Assembly (NCBI RefSeq): GCF_040869045.1
Contig: NC_090321.1
Location: 29,757,426-29,821,425 of the forward strand
Origin: Eurosta solidaginis
Lineage: Eukaryota; Arthropoda; Insecta; Diptera; Tephritidae
Length of the DNA: 64,000 nt
Direction of reading: 5' to 3'
Below, piece by piece: positions 1 to 10,133 of the stretch (position 1 is its first letter; each line of letters begins with the position of its first letter). Below the pieces are notes generated by a model that worked only from the letters and a program-made list of their open reading frames with translations, did not search any database and had not been told where the DNA came from. A program made the translations under genes and the position numbers.

Positions 1-1044
1 CAGGCGAATCGACTTGAACTAGGTAACTTGTCACTCTGCAAAATGACTGAGTTTGTACCCCTTTTCTTATTTTCTACGAAATATTGCCCCGATTTTGTTT
101 TGCCACGATTTGTATGCTGCCACGACTTTGTTCTAAGAAATGATCTCATTAATTCTTATACATTAGATGATGAATAGCACTGCGATATTGAAATATTTTG
201 GACTTATTTATTTATGTATATGGGCAAGTCTGGGTTCCTGACGCGACATTTTCATGCACTTTATGAGAATCTTTGCGAAGTTTAGGCGAAGTTTTACATT
301 CCTTATACGAGAGGCTTATGCTCGTAGATTAACGAACGCGACAATGTTAACTCAATTAACTACACCATATGACATTGAAAATATAATCTTTTCAAGATAT
401 ACTTCAAGTTTTAGGTCTAGTCTAGTATACAAAATCTGCATACTTGGATCATATACGCCCTCAAAATCCGGAGTTGGGGTCCAAAAACCCCTGTTAGTAA
501 GCGGAGACATCTACTGTCATATAACTTTCCATCTGTTTATTCTTCCATGTATTTTCACATCATTGAAATGAGTAAATTTTTGTGCTTGCAACGATGCACA
601 AAATGTAGGTTTTATTGACAGAAATAAAGGAAAAACAGTATAAAATGAACCCAAAATTTGAATTTTTGCATTTTAAGTAACCGTTTCCTTTACTTTTTTG
701 CTTGCCACTAATCGACAAATATTTTCACTGCATTCAAAAGAAAAATGATAGGTAGTTTGACTGCTTTCTTTTGATTGTGCATATGCAATCGGTGACTACA
801 CCAACCACAATTAATCTTTAAAACATTCATCCTAGGCTAATCACATTTTTTGCAGAGCTGTTATGGTTTTAATGAAAATAAATTAGTAAATCTCTTGAAA
901 AGTTGCCTTTACCTTTTAGCTTTTATGCTTAGGTTTAAAAAATTTTATTTCGTTTCTTTTAGCCTTTAATTTTTGTCCATATAGCCTTCTTTCTGCAAAA
1001 AAGTTCTGGCAACACTGCTCTAGTATTTTGACATGCGGCGAAAG
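1..1044. other. AT-rich non-coding DNA, nothing recognised
   Basis: No tandem structure, element terminus or protein similarity seen. The only open frame (254-571, plus) has no recognisable motif and is treated as chance. Confidence 0.5.
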
Positions 1045-1139
1045 TTAAAATGAAAAGTGGGAAGCAACTGTCAGAAACCCCAAACTCTCGGAGCGAGTGT
1101 TTGATATCAAACATACGAACTGACGTCTCTTGTTATTTA

Positions 1140-1275
1140 TGCTCTTTGAGTTATCGGCATACAACAGTCCATCTTGTTGGGTATAAAGTCGAACCTGGTA
1201 AGAAAGCTTCATGCAGGTCGGAGTCGGCCAATTTGTAGGGAAAACTAACAGTAGCACAATGCAAATATTTAGATT
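1140..1275 (+). repeat. Degraded SINE 3' fragment plus a dispersed ~50 bp repeat
   Basis: Around 1208-1272 the sequence (GGTCGGAGTCGGCCAATTTG, then GGGAAAA and AGCACAATGCAAAT) resembles the 3' part of the tRNA-derived SINE at 30345-30700. The stretch just before it (TTATCGGCATACAACAGTCC then TATAAAGTCGA) recurs with few changes at 58151-58200, so it is a second dispersed piece. Both are seen by eye; boundaries are approximate. Confidence 0.5.
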
Positions 1276-1404
1276 TTCTTTCACACTTAATCTCCTTTTA
1301 AAATATGTAGACTTGATGCATGAATTGCCATTTTAACACGCTTTTATTAGCTTGGCCTGTATCTATGTAAAGGAATCTTTGAGCTTAATTTTCACCGGTT
1401 TCTA

Positions 1405-2060
1405 GAAGTCTGATTAATTTGAAACTTTGCATACTTATCAAGAACCGATGACAATGCATTAATGTGATGGTGTGGTGACATAAGGTCAACGGCCATAAGG
1501 GCAATTGGCCTTATTACCACTTTGAATTGCCATAAGTTTGATTGAAACTTTGCACACGTATCAAGGCTCGATGACGATGCATTAATGTGATGGTGTGGTG
1601 ACATAAAGTCACCGGCCATAAGGTCAATTTCCCTTATTACCACTTTGAATAGCCATAAGTTTGATTAAAACTTTGCACACGTATCAAGGCTCGATGACAA
1701 TGCATTAAAGTGATGGTGTGGTGACATAAGGTCAACGGCCATAAGGTCAATTGGCCTTATTACCACTTCGAAAGGCCATAAGTTTGATTGAAACTTTACA
1801 CACGTATCAAGGCTCGATGACAATGCATTAATGTGATAGTGTGGTGACATAAGGTCAGCGGCCATAAGATCCATTGGCCTTATTACAACTTTGAATGGCC
1901 ATAAGTTTGATTTAAACTTTGCACAATTATCAAGGCTCGATGACAATGCATTAATGTGATGGTGTGGTGACATAAGGTCAACGGCCATAAGGTCAATTGA
2001 ACTTATGATCACCCCAAATGGCCATAGATTTGAAACCTTGCACATAATGCGAAAAACGCA
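1405..2060. repeat. Tandem array, five units of 122-124 bp
   Basis: The marker GATGACAATGCATTAA (or a one- to two-base variant) starts at about 1448, 1570, 1693, 1815 and 1939, a period of 122-124 bp. Each unit carries a GATGGTGTGGTGACATAAGG block and a GGCCATAAG block. Units differ by scattered substitutions. The period is nearly a multiple of three, which keeps minus-strand frames open (1392-1643 and 1665-2090); these are products of the repeat and not genes. The array abuts LINE sequence at its high-coordinate end. Confidence 0.9.
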
Positions 2061-2084
2061 TTCCTTTATTAATGATACAAGTGG

Positions 2085-2265
2085 ATGCATGGCACATCTA
2101 CGAAAGAGAATACTGGATCCCTTTTTAACACGAACTCCGTTGCTCCTTTTGAAGCATTTTTATATAGGTACTCTTAGCTAGTGCAGGCCACCAGACCAAG
2201 GTACCATAAAGAAGAATCGGGAAACATTAAGGGTAGACTTAGCCAATATACATGTGCGAGGCTTA
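2085..2265 (-). pseudogene. LOA/R1-type LINE reverse transcriptase, post-catalytic segment
   Basis: Minus-strand translation gives PILLYGTLVWWPALAKSTY followed by a QKEQRSSC-like stretch, the conserved 'LxYGxxVWW...L..VQR' segment behind the RT catalytic core of R1/LOA/Jockey-type ORF2 proteins. It is interrupted by stops and ends where the 122 bp array begins. On the same strand the sequence just upstream is the beginning of the endonuclease, so the rest of the endonuclease and the catalytic RT (several hundred residues in intact relatives) are missing between two adjacent fragments. This is a deletion derivative, not an active gene. Exact clade is uncertain. Confidence 0.65.
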
Positions 2266-2270
2266 CCTTT

Positions 2271-2546
2271 TTACTGAGCGCTATAGAGTTTATACGCTGG
2301 CGTCCGCAGGCCACAGATCCTATTGCCAGTGATCCACGGCTTCTGGACTAGTACGATGTCTACCGCACCTGATAACAAGTGCAGTAGGAGTGCAGCTGAT
2401 GCTGCTTTACAATGATGCAGGTCATAAAATGTTTGCGCTCTCCTCCGTGAGCGTCGCATCCGCGTAGCCATCCCCCAGAAGCTGACCCTCACAGTACAAC
2501 TACCTGAGAGCCAAGCTTCCAGCCGAGCCTGACGAAGCGTAGCCAC
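2271..2546 (-). pseudogene. LINE ORF2 start: apurinic endonuclease N-terminus
   Basis: The frame contains LHHCKAASAALLLHLLSGAV then DIVLVQKPWI and GNRICGL, matching the first conserved block of LOA/I/R1-type endonucleases (QINLHH.K.A...DI.L.QEPW). The family glutamate position reads as lysine here (QKPW), which would damage metal binding if the alignment is right. The frame overlaps the end of the upstream ORF1-like frame by about 47 bp, an arrangement known in this group of LINEs. It stops within about 90 codons and is followed directly by the distant RT segment at 2085-2265. Confidence 0.65.
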
Positions 2547-2985
2547 TACCTTCCTCGCCCTCGTCTACATCCATCTCGTCGTCACTGGGGCGCGCGCCCG
2601 GATATACCACCCCTATCAGCGTGACGGCGGCCCTATAGAGGCTTACCGACCTGGCGTCGTCACAAGCAATTAGCTTGACATTGCATTGGAACCACCCTGC
2701 ATCGGTGTAAGATGGCGGTGGACCAGGGTTGTCTTTCATAACCTTAACGGCCACCGTAGCGAGCGCGGCCTCGATCCACTTCCACTGTTGTTTCGGGATC
2801 CTGCCATCTTCGCTGCTCTCGTCTATAATGCCAATGATCTGCCGACCCTTGGCAATTTCGGCGAAAGACCGCGTCCAGCCTCCCTACGTCTTGGCCATTT
2901 TCGGTGCCGTGGGGGTTGGATTCATCCATAGACCGCTGGGGTTCGAGGTTTCATCACTCTCGACTAAAACTTTTAAAATTACTTG
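2500..2985 (-). pseudogene. LINE ORF1 C-terminal domain (DUF4780-like)
   Basis: Minus-strand translation gives a stretch with WTRSFAEIAKGRQIIGIID, then PKQQWKWIEAAL, VMKDNPGPPPSYTDAGW, VKLIACDDARSVSLY and VYPGAR, ending in an acidic tail (DDEMDVDEGEEG). This pattern (W..IE..L..., GPPP, GW, K.IACDD..S) is what I recall for the C-terminal domain of ORF1 proteins in insect LOA/R1-like LINEs, annotated as DUF4780. The most complete frame is 2500-2754; a stop lies upstream near the MAKT stretch. A related domain recurs at 29930-30170 and, split by the BEL element, at 18300-18373 plus 23881-24190. Confidence 0.55.
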
Positions 2986-3011
2986 TACCAAAAAATTAAA
3001 AATAAAAAATA

Positions 3012-3476
3012 GTTTAAAAAAACTAAAAAAAAACGCTTTTATAGCTAACCGAACTAAAAAATAGCAAATAATTTTCAATTGAAAAGAGTTTATATAACAG
3101 TAGTAGAAGGTCAAACAATCATTTATAGTTAATCACCTCAAAATAAAATTATAATAAAACTTAAGTTATTAACAGAATAATTTAATTCACAGTAAAAAGC
3201 GTGGCGTGCTTGATATTGAATGTTACAATCATTCTATTGGCAACTATCTGAGAGGAAAGATATGAAATGTAGTCAAATGTACCCCACACTTTTTAATCGG
3301 AATTAAATTATTCTGCTAATAACTTAAATTTTATTATAATCTCATTTTGAGATGATTAACTATAAATGATTGTTTGACCTTCTACTACTGTTATATAAAC
3401 TCTTTTTAATTGAAAATTATTTGCTATTTTTTAGTTCGGTTAGCTATAAAAGCGTGTTTTTTTAGTTTTTTTAAAC
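3012..3476. mobile_element. Foldback MITE with ~190 bp terminal inverted repeats and TA flanks
   Basis: Left arm (3012 to about 3201) and right arm (about 3288 to 3476) are close reverse complements. Left GTTTAAAAAAACTA pairs with right TAGTTTTTTTAAAC; GCTAACCGAACTAAAAAATA pairs with TATTTTTTAGTTCGGTTAGC; GTAGTAGAAGGTCAAACAAT pairs with ATTGTTTGACCTTCTACTAC. A unique ~85 bp spacer separates the arms. TA lies outside both ends (3010-3011, 3477-3478), consistent with a TA-targeting Tc1/mariner-type origin. No coding capacity. The arms retain high identity with a few substitutions and small indels. Confidence 0.9.
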
Positions 3477-3479
3477 TAT

Positions 3480-4380
3480 TATTTATTTAGTCCATCAATT
3501 AAAAACAATTAATTGATTTTATAAAGAAAAGCTTCATAAATCTAAAAGCTAAATATTTTTTCTTTACAATAATCAATTATTTTATATGCCAATAACACTT
3601 CAAACTAAACTTTCCTCAAAACACCTACAACAATACGCACACATACAAACATAAAAGTTTGCAATACAAAATAATTCAACTAAAAGTTTTAAAATAGAGG
3701 AAAACAAAAAAAAAAGAATATACAAAACTTGTATACATAAAAACACTTTTAAACGTGTTGGACGTGCAAATGAAATTTTACTAAATTAATAGATCACTAT
3801 AGAGAGAAACAGATAGGCAAACAGGATGCAACTAAGCACAAAGCACTACAATAACTCAAACAATATGTTGAACTAGAATTGAGCGAATATCTAGACTAGT
3901 GCTCAATCGAGTGTTCGGGTTCGTTAGATTGCAGTGTTGGAGCTTTTAACGTTATTTTATAGTGGAAACGGTTTTTTTTGCCATCACTAAAAACCACTTC
4001 ATTTGTCGCCAACCCTGGAACCGCTCTCGTATAATTTCAGGCAGGTATTCCATATATTTCTCGTTTTCTAAAAGCCTTCTGCTGTTTCTTCGTCCAGTTC
4101 CCGCTTTTTTGCTTTGGGAGTGATTTCTACGAAGTTACTCACTGGCTGCCTCTCTTCCGGGCCGCTCACCAAATTTTGCTGTAACATTATCGACAGTGAC
4201 TTGGTCGACTCTTTCCTCGAGTACTTGGGGGTCTCGGCTCCATCGCGAGCTTTTGACGAAAGTAACACACTTAGGGTCTTCGTCCCTTTTTATGCAAATA
4301 TTTTTATAAGTACCCATATCCGGCGATCACTTGTGTAACGTAGTAATTTAGATCAGCATAGTTTCTGGTGTTTCATGGTT
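3480..4380. other. Unassigned AT-rich DNA; one weak minus-strand frame
   Basis: No element ends recognised. A minus-strand frame at 4068-4268 (66 residues, charged, ending in AKKRELDEETAEGF) looks more protein-like than its surroundings and lies downstream, on the same strand, of the LINE RT relic at 4400-5330. I cannot assign it; it may be LINE-derived. Confidence 0.4.
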
Positions 4381-4399
4381 CAATATCTCTTAAAAGTTT

Positions 4400-5330
4400 C
4401 GCTGCATCGTTGCACATTTTACCATCGTCCCCACGACTTTCATGCACTCTACTTTTTTGTTTCCCACAAACTTCTTTTTTTCAGCGCTTATAGGTGGACA
4501 AGGATTGTTGCGCTAATAATTTGTGTGGCTGTTCCTGACACAATGCGATAAGCAGAGGCCTCTAACGAGTCCTACTTGCCGCTAGTTCCCATATTACATT
4601 AATCCGATCCAATATTTCAGAGCTATTGTGATTTAAAAAATAAGTTTCGGTCACGGATCGTAAAACGTAATAAGGGCTCTGATGTTCACGGCACAGCTGT
4701 GAAAAAGCTTACAACGATTATTCTAACGAAGTGTTTTTTTTGCCACAGTTCGAGGCCGCATAGTAACCTAGATCGGGTCCATCATTAGCTTATTTTTGCT
4801 TGCGGTTGGTTCTTCCATGTTTACCATCAGCTTGCTTAGCAGCGGTACGTTTTAAGATGCCTTCTCTGCGGGTTAGAGGGCTTAAAATATACCCGGAAAT
4901 GATTCAAGGGACTGTGTAGTGCAGCCCTTTAAAGGTGTTGCCAATCTTCTTTGATGTTATATTTCCAGAGAAGGTTTCAAAGCTAACTTCTAGCGGTATA
5001 TGCTTTTTTGTTAGGAGTATCAACTCTGTTCTTTCTGCTTCTAACTCGAGTCCAGCCACTCCTTTGTGCGTATCATAACTAAAAATTAATCACCAGGCAT
5101 TTCAAGACCGAAAATTTTATCATAACAAATGTTCCACAGGTCAGGCCTAAGAATTGATCCCTGTGTTCTCCGTATGTCACTGTCATGGTACACGCAACGT
5201 CTGAGCTTTGATGTATAAAGGTAGGATCGCCGAGAAGAGCCACTAATGGCGCGCTGTAGAAACGGAACATCAGTTTGTGGTGTCGTATATAATCCGTTGT
5301 ATTTTTTTGTATAGATAACCAATATTTTTT
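4400..5330 (-). pseudogene. R1/LOA-type LINE reverse transcriptase relic
   Basis: Minus-strand translation shows, in order: MFRFYSAPLVALL and GDPTFIHQSSD; an RT palm block QGSILRPDLWNICYDKIFGL then EMPGD (family: QGS.LGP.LWN..YD..L); a TEWLDSS-like stretch and LELEAERTELILL-like remnants spread over frames; and near 4500 SAYRIVSG, resembling the post-RT 'ASAYRTVS' motif. The catalytic YADD block expected just after the LEMPGD stretch is absent and a stop replaces it, so about 10-15 residues are lost. Many stops and frame changes make this an old relic. Confidence 0.65.
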
Positions 5331-5334
5331 CCCA

Positions 5335-5650
5335 GAATTTAGGTCGGGTTTATTTCAGAATTAGCGAACCTCAAAAAAAACCGAATTTTAATTCCCGTTT
5401 CATATTCGGACAACGCTTTAAATTTGTACGGTCACTAATTTATAAAACCAAATAGAATAGCGAATGGTCTGGCAGTTGAATAGACAGGCAAGTGGGAATA
5501 ATCGCGACCACGACACGTGTGCAGTTGGACCAAATAAACATATGTATGTTGATAGATTTTTAGATAAAATACAAACACAAATGCAATGCATTCATATGAT
5601 ATAACACCCTGCAGCGAAATATTGAACTATTCGGGTAAAATACTAGTTTT
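5335..5650. other. Unassigned non-coding DNA
   Basis: No recognisable element or frame; grades into the degenerate array that follows. Confidence 0.4.
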
Positions 5651-5654
5651 GAAC

Positions 5655-6015
5655 TATAATCTCACCGATACAGAACCAGGGTACTTTTTTGGACCATGGT
5701 AATTTTTCGAACTCGAGTACTTTTTTATAAGTGGTACGTTTTTAGAACGAAGTATGTTTTGTGATGCGAATACTTTTCAAAAACCTGGTATATTTTAGAA
5801 CTTGGTACCTGTTCAGAAGCCGATAGCTTTTTTCGGATCCGGATACTTACTCTTGATGATCCGGTTACTTTTTTATTACTGGGTTATTTTTCGTAACCGG
5901 GTCCTTTTTCGGATCTGGGTACTTCTTTATAACCGACTAGTTTTTTGAGACCCGGTGTTTATTTAGATCAGGATACTTTTTTAAGCCTTGTAATTTTCCA
6001 ACCGGTCCTTCTTGC
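5655..6015. repeat. Degenerate short-unit array around CCGGGTACTTTTT
   Basis: About 17 imperfect units of roughly 17-22 bp, with a core resembling (A/C)CCGGGTACTTTTTNGGA. Examples: CCAGGGTACTTTTTTGG, GGATCTGGGTACTTCTTT, CCGGGTCCTTTTTCGGATC, GATCAGGATACTTTTTT. A stray pair of units recurs at 7361-7394 (AACCGGGTACTTTTTGTGAA then CCCGGTAC). Units are too diverged to be a recent microsatellite. Confidence 0.8.
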
Positions 6016-6019
6016 GGAT

Positions 6020-6560
6020 CCGAGAACGAGGGTTTCACAAAAAAAGTTTTAAAGGCGACCACACCATAGCATACTCTACACTTAGTGTCGGCGTACATGA
6101 GTCATGATAGGCACGGCTTTTCACAGACAAAAAAACGCATGCTATGGGGAAGTGGCATAACAATCGATAGAGGCTAGTATCACACCAATGACGGGACTCA
6201 GGTGCCTTTATCTTTCTTTGGTCAGAGTATGCTTTGAAATCACTTAAAATCCTTTTAAACACTCATTTCTCTAACTTCGATAATCTCATAACTGACCGAG
6301 ACATGCGGAGCACTTAATATAGAAATCAGCGCGGCTAGCAGTCCTCAAGACAGGGCTAGCATAAATAGCCTTACCCCCCCCCCCCCCCCCCCCCCGACCC
6401 TAAGATGAAATAAAAATTCCCCTGTCTACTAAAGTCAAGTTTCTGGACGAAAAGGCTTGCAAACTGGGGTTTAAAACCAAAACTCATTATGTGGCTATAT
6501 ACGGCCGACGGAAGACCCATGGACTACCTGTACAAAGATGAATAGTGGAGTACAAAGAGA
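6020..6560. other. Unassigned DNA containing a 22-base poly(C) run
   Basis: The only notable structure is an uninterrupted run of 22 C at 6374-6395, which divides unassigned DNA from the LINE relic to its right. Such runs are prone to sequencing and assembly length error. Confidence 0.6.
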
Positions 6561-6564
6561 GGAT

Positions 6565-6910
6565 GCAATTTTCCACTTTTCACCGACGGTTTCAAAATAG
6601 ACTGCGGTATAGGATCGTGTGTCTTCTGTGAGTATCTTAGTGTGCCGCTATCAATCCGTCTTCCCGACTTTGTTAGTATCTTCCAAGCGGAAGTTCTGGG
6701 TATAGAGACGGCGTGTACAGTCACTCAGAGAGTCAAGCAGCGTTCAAGGCGCTTAACTCCCTCATTACTTTGTCTAAGACCTTCAGCAGCAACAAGAGGT
6801 CGCTTCAAGCCACAGTTTATTTCGCAAAAATACCCCTTATATGAGTACCTGATCACAGAAACAGTGAAAGCAACGAGAAGGCAGACGAGCTTGTATAGGT
6901 AGGAGCGCTG
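6565..6910 (+). pseudogene. LINE RNase H domain relic
   Basis: Plus-strand translation gives FTDGFKIDCGIGSCVF, then PLSIRLPDFVSIFQAEVLGI and ETACTV, matching the start of the RNase H domain in I/R1/Jockey-type ORF2 proteins (FTDGSK..., LPD..SVFQAEV.AI). The first two catalytic acids (D of TDG, E of QAEV) are visible. The third region (DSQAA) is not found; further on, SNEKADELV-like residues near 6870-6890 could be the final RNase H motif. Stops and shifts follow. No intact gene. Confidence 0.6.
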
Positions 6911-8180
6911 CTGGGCTCTGCGGAGGCAGTCCAGATGTGTCATCCACATACATCAAACAAAAGGAACATATATAGTAGATTCAAGGAGTTAGCGGTTTCC
7001 AACTAGTACTTCTCGGAAACCTGTCAGATAACCAAGCAAACTTGGCCGAATTACGATAGTAGGAGAATGGAGTACCTACTTGATAGATCAAGGGGGGTCA
7101 CTAGCCGCTTGACCTACATGCTGAGAGAATGGGGACCTTTAGAACAAAATTTTCAGGAGTTGCGGCGAGGAGGTCGACAATTAGTCGCTCACTACTTTAG
7201 TAAATACCCAGTTCTAGCACTCAACTATGGGCAGTTATATACTTCTAACTATGCGCAGTTCTATACTGTCGGAATTTCAGGAAATAGCCAATGTGCATCA
7301 AAATAGCTCCCTGAACGCTGCTTAAGTTCCGGTCGGCCCAGCAACAAACCAATCAACTTTGAAGAACCGGGTACTTTTTGTGAACCCGGTACAAACGCAC
7401 TTGAAGTGTTGGGATATATTAACAGCGATAAGCTACTAGCTCTTTATCCGACAGTGGAATGTATTACTATTTTTGCAGAACCAAATATATTTTGACTGAT
7501 GTCTATGTACTCGACTGCTTTGAACTGCTCGGAATCCAATATTTAACATGACGTTTAATATCCCCTTGACAAATATAGCAGCTTACTATAACTCTGATAG
7601 AAGAAGTCTTTGATTGAGTAGTTCTGCCCAGAATTATTACTATGTTGTTGTAAGTTGTTGATTCGCACACAAAGTGTATCTAAAACGTACGCTTGATTCA
7701 CAAGCAAACATTGCCAGTTTGCTGCTAGAAGGCTGAACATGAAATCAACAGTAAACAATAAACTAACTAAACTAAATTATATAGTTTATTTCAAATAGAA
7801 TAGAATTGGGGAAAATAATAGCTTCAGATGCTTTAGTTCGAAGTTGGGCACACATATATATGTAAGGCTCACTGTAGAGGCGATGTCTGAAAGAAATAAT
7901 AGATAAATTAAATCAGCAATAAGTAAATAGGACAGGCGGGATCAATTTGGTACCGTAAAATTTAATGCAAGATTAACTTCTGGTGGTCGTTTCTGGCGAA
8001 AAAAGCGTCTCTTTATTTTTCCCACAAACACTCCAGTTGATCGACTAGCACTTACAGGACTGTATGAAATCAGCTGAACTCCGAATTTCCGGCAGCCCGC
8101 CATAACCTGTTCAATTCTATCCATTCAAGGTGAGCAAAATCGATGTTTTTTCAGCATCACATTTAAATCGAAATTGGTCG
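6905..8180. other. Unassigned DNA
   Basis: Short plus-strand frames to about 7310 may continue the LINE relic, but I see no firm motif. The rest is AT-rich with nothing recognised apart from the two stray array units at 7361-7394. Confidence 0.4.
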
Positions 8181-8480
8181 CTGAATCCAACCAGCGATGT
8201 GCGCTGCCTATATAATAACATTTTTAAAGTTCTGGCCGTTTTATCTGCGTTCCCCCAGATAACCACCCCGAGTATCAGTCCGTAAATAAAGCATAAGCTA
8301 CTTGGGGAGATGCCCCAACTTCTCCTCGCTGCCCTTCATAGAGCAGCACAAGGCAACGTAGAATTTTCCAGCTTTATCCTCAACATTTGGTTTTCGTGGC
8401 CGTTTTCTATCCAGTATACTGCTTAAAACCACATCAGATTAAAATAGTGGTAATCTTCCAATCGATGGAGGCCTGAATGT
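8180..8480 (-). pseudogene. LINE reverse transcriptase thumb relic
   Basis: Minus strand: SILDRKRPRKPNVEDKAGKF then YVALCCSMKG in one frame, followed after a frameshift by WGISPSSLCFIYGLILGVV then IWGNADKTAR. These match the block following the RT catalytic centre in LOA/R1/Jockey-type LINEs (LG..LD.KL.WK.NVE.R..KA..AL..C...IG..WGL.P...W.Y...V.P...YG..VW). Same kind of fragment as 58430-58600 and 2085-2265, but a different, more diverged copy. Confidence 0.65.
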
Positions 8481-8924
8481 AGGTATCTTATATGTCCTCA
8501 TAAAAAAGTTTAATGCCATTTTATTATTGTGGTTATTTGAGCTTTTCGGTCCATAATTTTAAAACAAAACCCCCAGTATTTCTTTCCCTTCTACGCGTTT
8601 CGATGAACTTTTTCATCTTCGTCAGGGAGATCGTATATTTTAACATAAGTAAATAAAATATAACAACCATTCCACATGACTCGGCCCACCTATTCACCGT
8701 ATCTAACCCGCCCTGCAGAGTGTCGAGATATGTATCACTTTCCAGGGTTGTCAGCTCATTTACATTAGCAACAATTCAGCAGATAGTAACTTCTAGTTCC
8801 ACCAAAAGCCCCTCTACTATAACAGGCAGATTAGAGGAGATAGAACACCCCCTGTGATGTGCTACTGCGCAGCTTTTTATAGAAATTTAGGCACAGTCCT
8901 CGAAAACCCCAATATTTCCAGAAA
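8480..8924. other. Unassigned DNA, possibly further LINE sequence
   Basis: Moderate GC and lack of AT tracts resemble neighbouring LINE relics, but no motif is clear in either strand. Confidence 0.35.
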
Positions 8925-9113
8925 AGCACCCAAGGTCTAGAAGTTTCAATGTGGTCATGTTAAATCGTTCCTGAGATGGTCGGTCTAGTACATTAATGGT
9001 GCTTGTTACCGGAACTTAGAGGATCTATTTGCCGGAAAATGACCATCAACATCGTTAACACTCCCCAAAATCTTCGGGGAGGGTCATTATCGACAAAACA
9101 ACAACAACAACAA
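8925..9113 (+). mobile_element. Fragment of (CAA)n-tailed retroposon family
   Basis: Contains family landmarks: TCGTTCCTGAGATGGTCGG, GTTACCGGAAC, ACACTCCCCAAAATCTTCGG and a terminal (ACA/CAA)n tail. Fuller copies are at 47532-47855, 48951-49275 (plus) and 44703-45115, 53925-54335 (minus). Only the last ~190 bp next to the tail are present, as expected of 5'-truncated retroposition. This copy is more diverged than the others. Confidence 0.8.
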
Positions 9114-10130
9114 AGCTACTGTTTATTGGTGAATTTCATAAAACGTTGTTTGCGATACCGTTAGCAATATATTTTATTTGATTTTTGTGTAAGGCTCAAG
9201 CAATGAAATACTATATTTATATCATATTTACGCATTATTATTTGAGTTTTAGCAAAATGCGTGCATACGACTTATCTCGTTGCTCGTTAATCAACTACTA
9301 GAATACTACCACTACATTAATTTTATTCTTACCGACATAGCCATAGTTTCAAATTATACATACATACATACTGCGTAATCGCATTCACCTTTTCAGTGCC
9401 ATCCATGCACCCTACGCACTTTGCCAAGTCATTGACGCCATTCATAGTATTGTAAATTGGTATAGAAAACTTGTGAATAATTTGACAAAATTCCAAAACA
9501 ATGTCAGTTTATATTTGAATTCAAATTTGAATTTACACTTGAATTTGCACATTTGCAATTTTCAACGCAGCTATGGGATTGTTCATGAATAAAAGCAAAG
9601 GAGTAAACGAGTGCTAAGCTAAGGTGAAGGGCTGTGAATGTTTCTTATGTATGTGTGTAGAATGTGATAATGTTTGTTGTATTTGCAACAATACCAGAGG
9701 ATTTCCACTTTTGCGTTTACATATTTATTTGCATATTTATTTGAACGACAAATGTATCTGTGGAACTAAAGTAATGTTGATGTTTTTGTGGATATGAATA
9801 GAAAGGGGGGAGCTGTAGTATTAAATATCCCTTTAGAGCTGTTAGCTGATAAACACACTTAGTTAGTTGTTAGTTGGGGGCGTTTCAATGTTCCAGTGCT
9901 TCGGTATTACAACGTTCCACTATTCTAAACTTGTTATCCCAATTGGCTTTTTGATATGTAAGACGGTGGCTAAAGGCTAAAAATAAATTTAAGTCAAATT
10001 TCGATTTTTAACAATTTTTTTATTTTTTTAACTGTCTTCCAAAATAATTTTTTTTTATTTATCCAGAAAAAAAGCTGTTTCAACAATTTAAAATTTATGT
10101 TGCAACTTATGCATCTGTAATCGATCGCAT
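9114..10130. other. AT-rich non-coding DNA, nothing recognised
   Basis: Homopolymer A/T tracts and no recognisable element termini or coding signal. Confidence 0.5.
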
Positions 10131-10133
10131 AAG

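Noticed and set aside
1392..2090. Minus-strand frames with repeated MSPHHHINALSSSLD-like blocks, looking like a repeat protein
   Set aside because: Created by a 122-124 bp DNA array whose units drift by substitutions and indels. No start signal, no homologue recognised.
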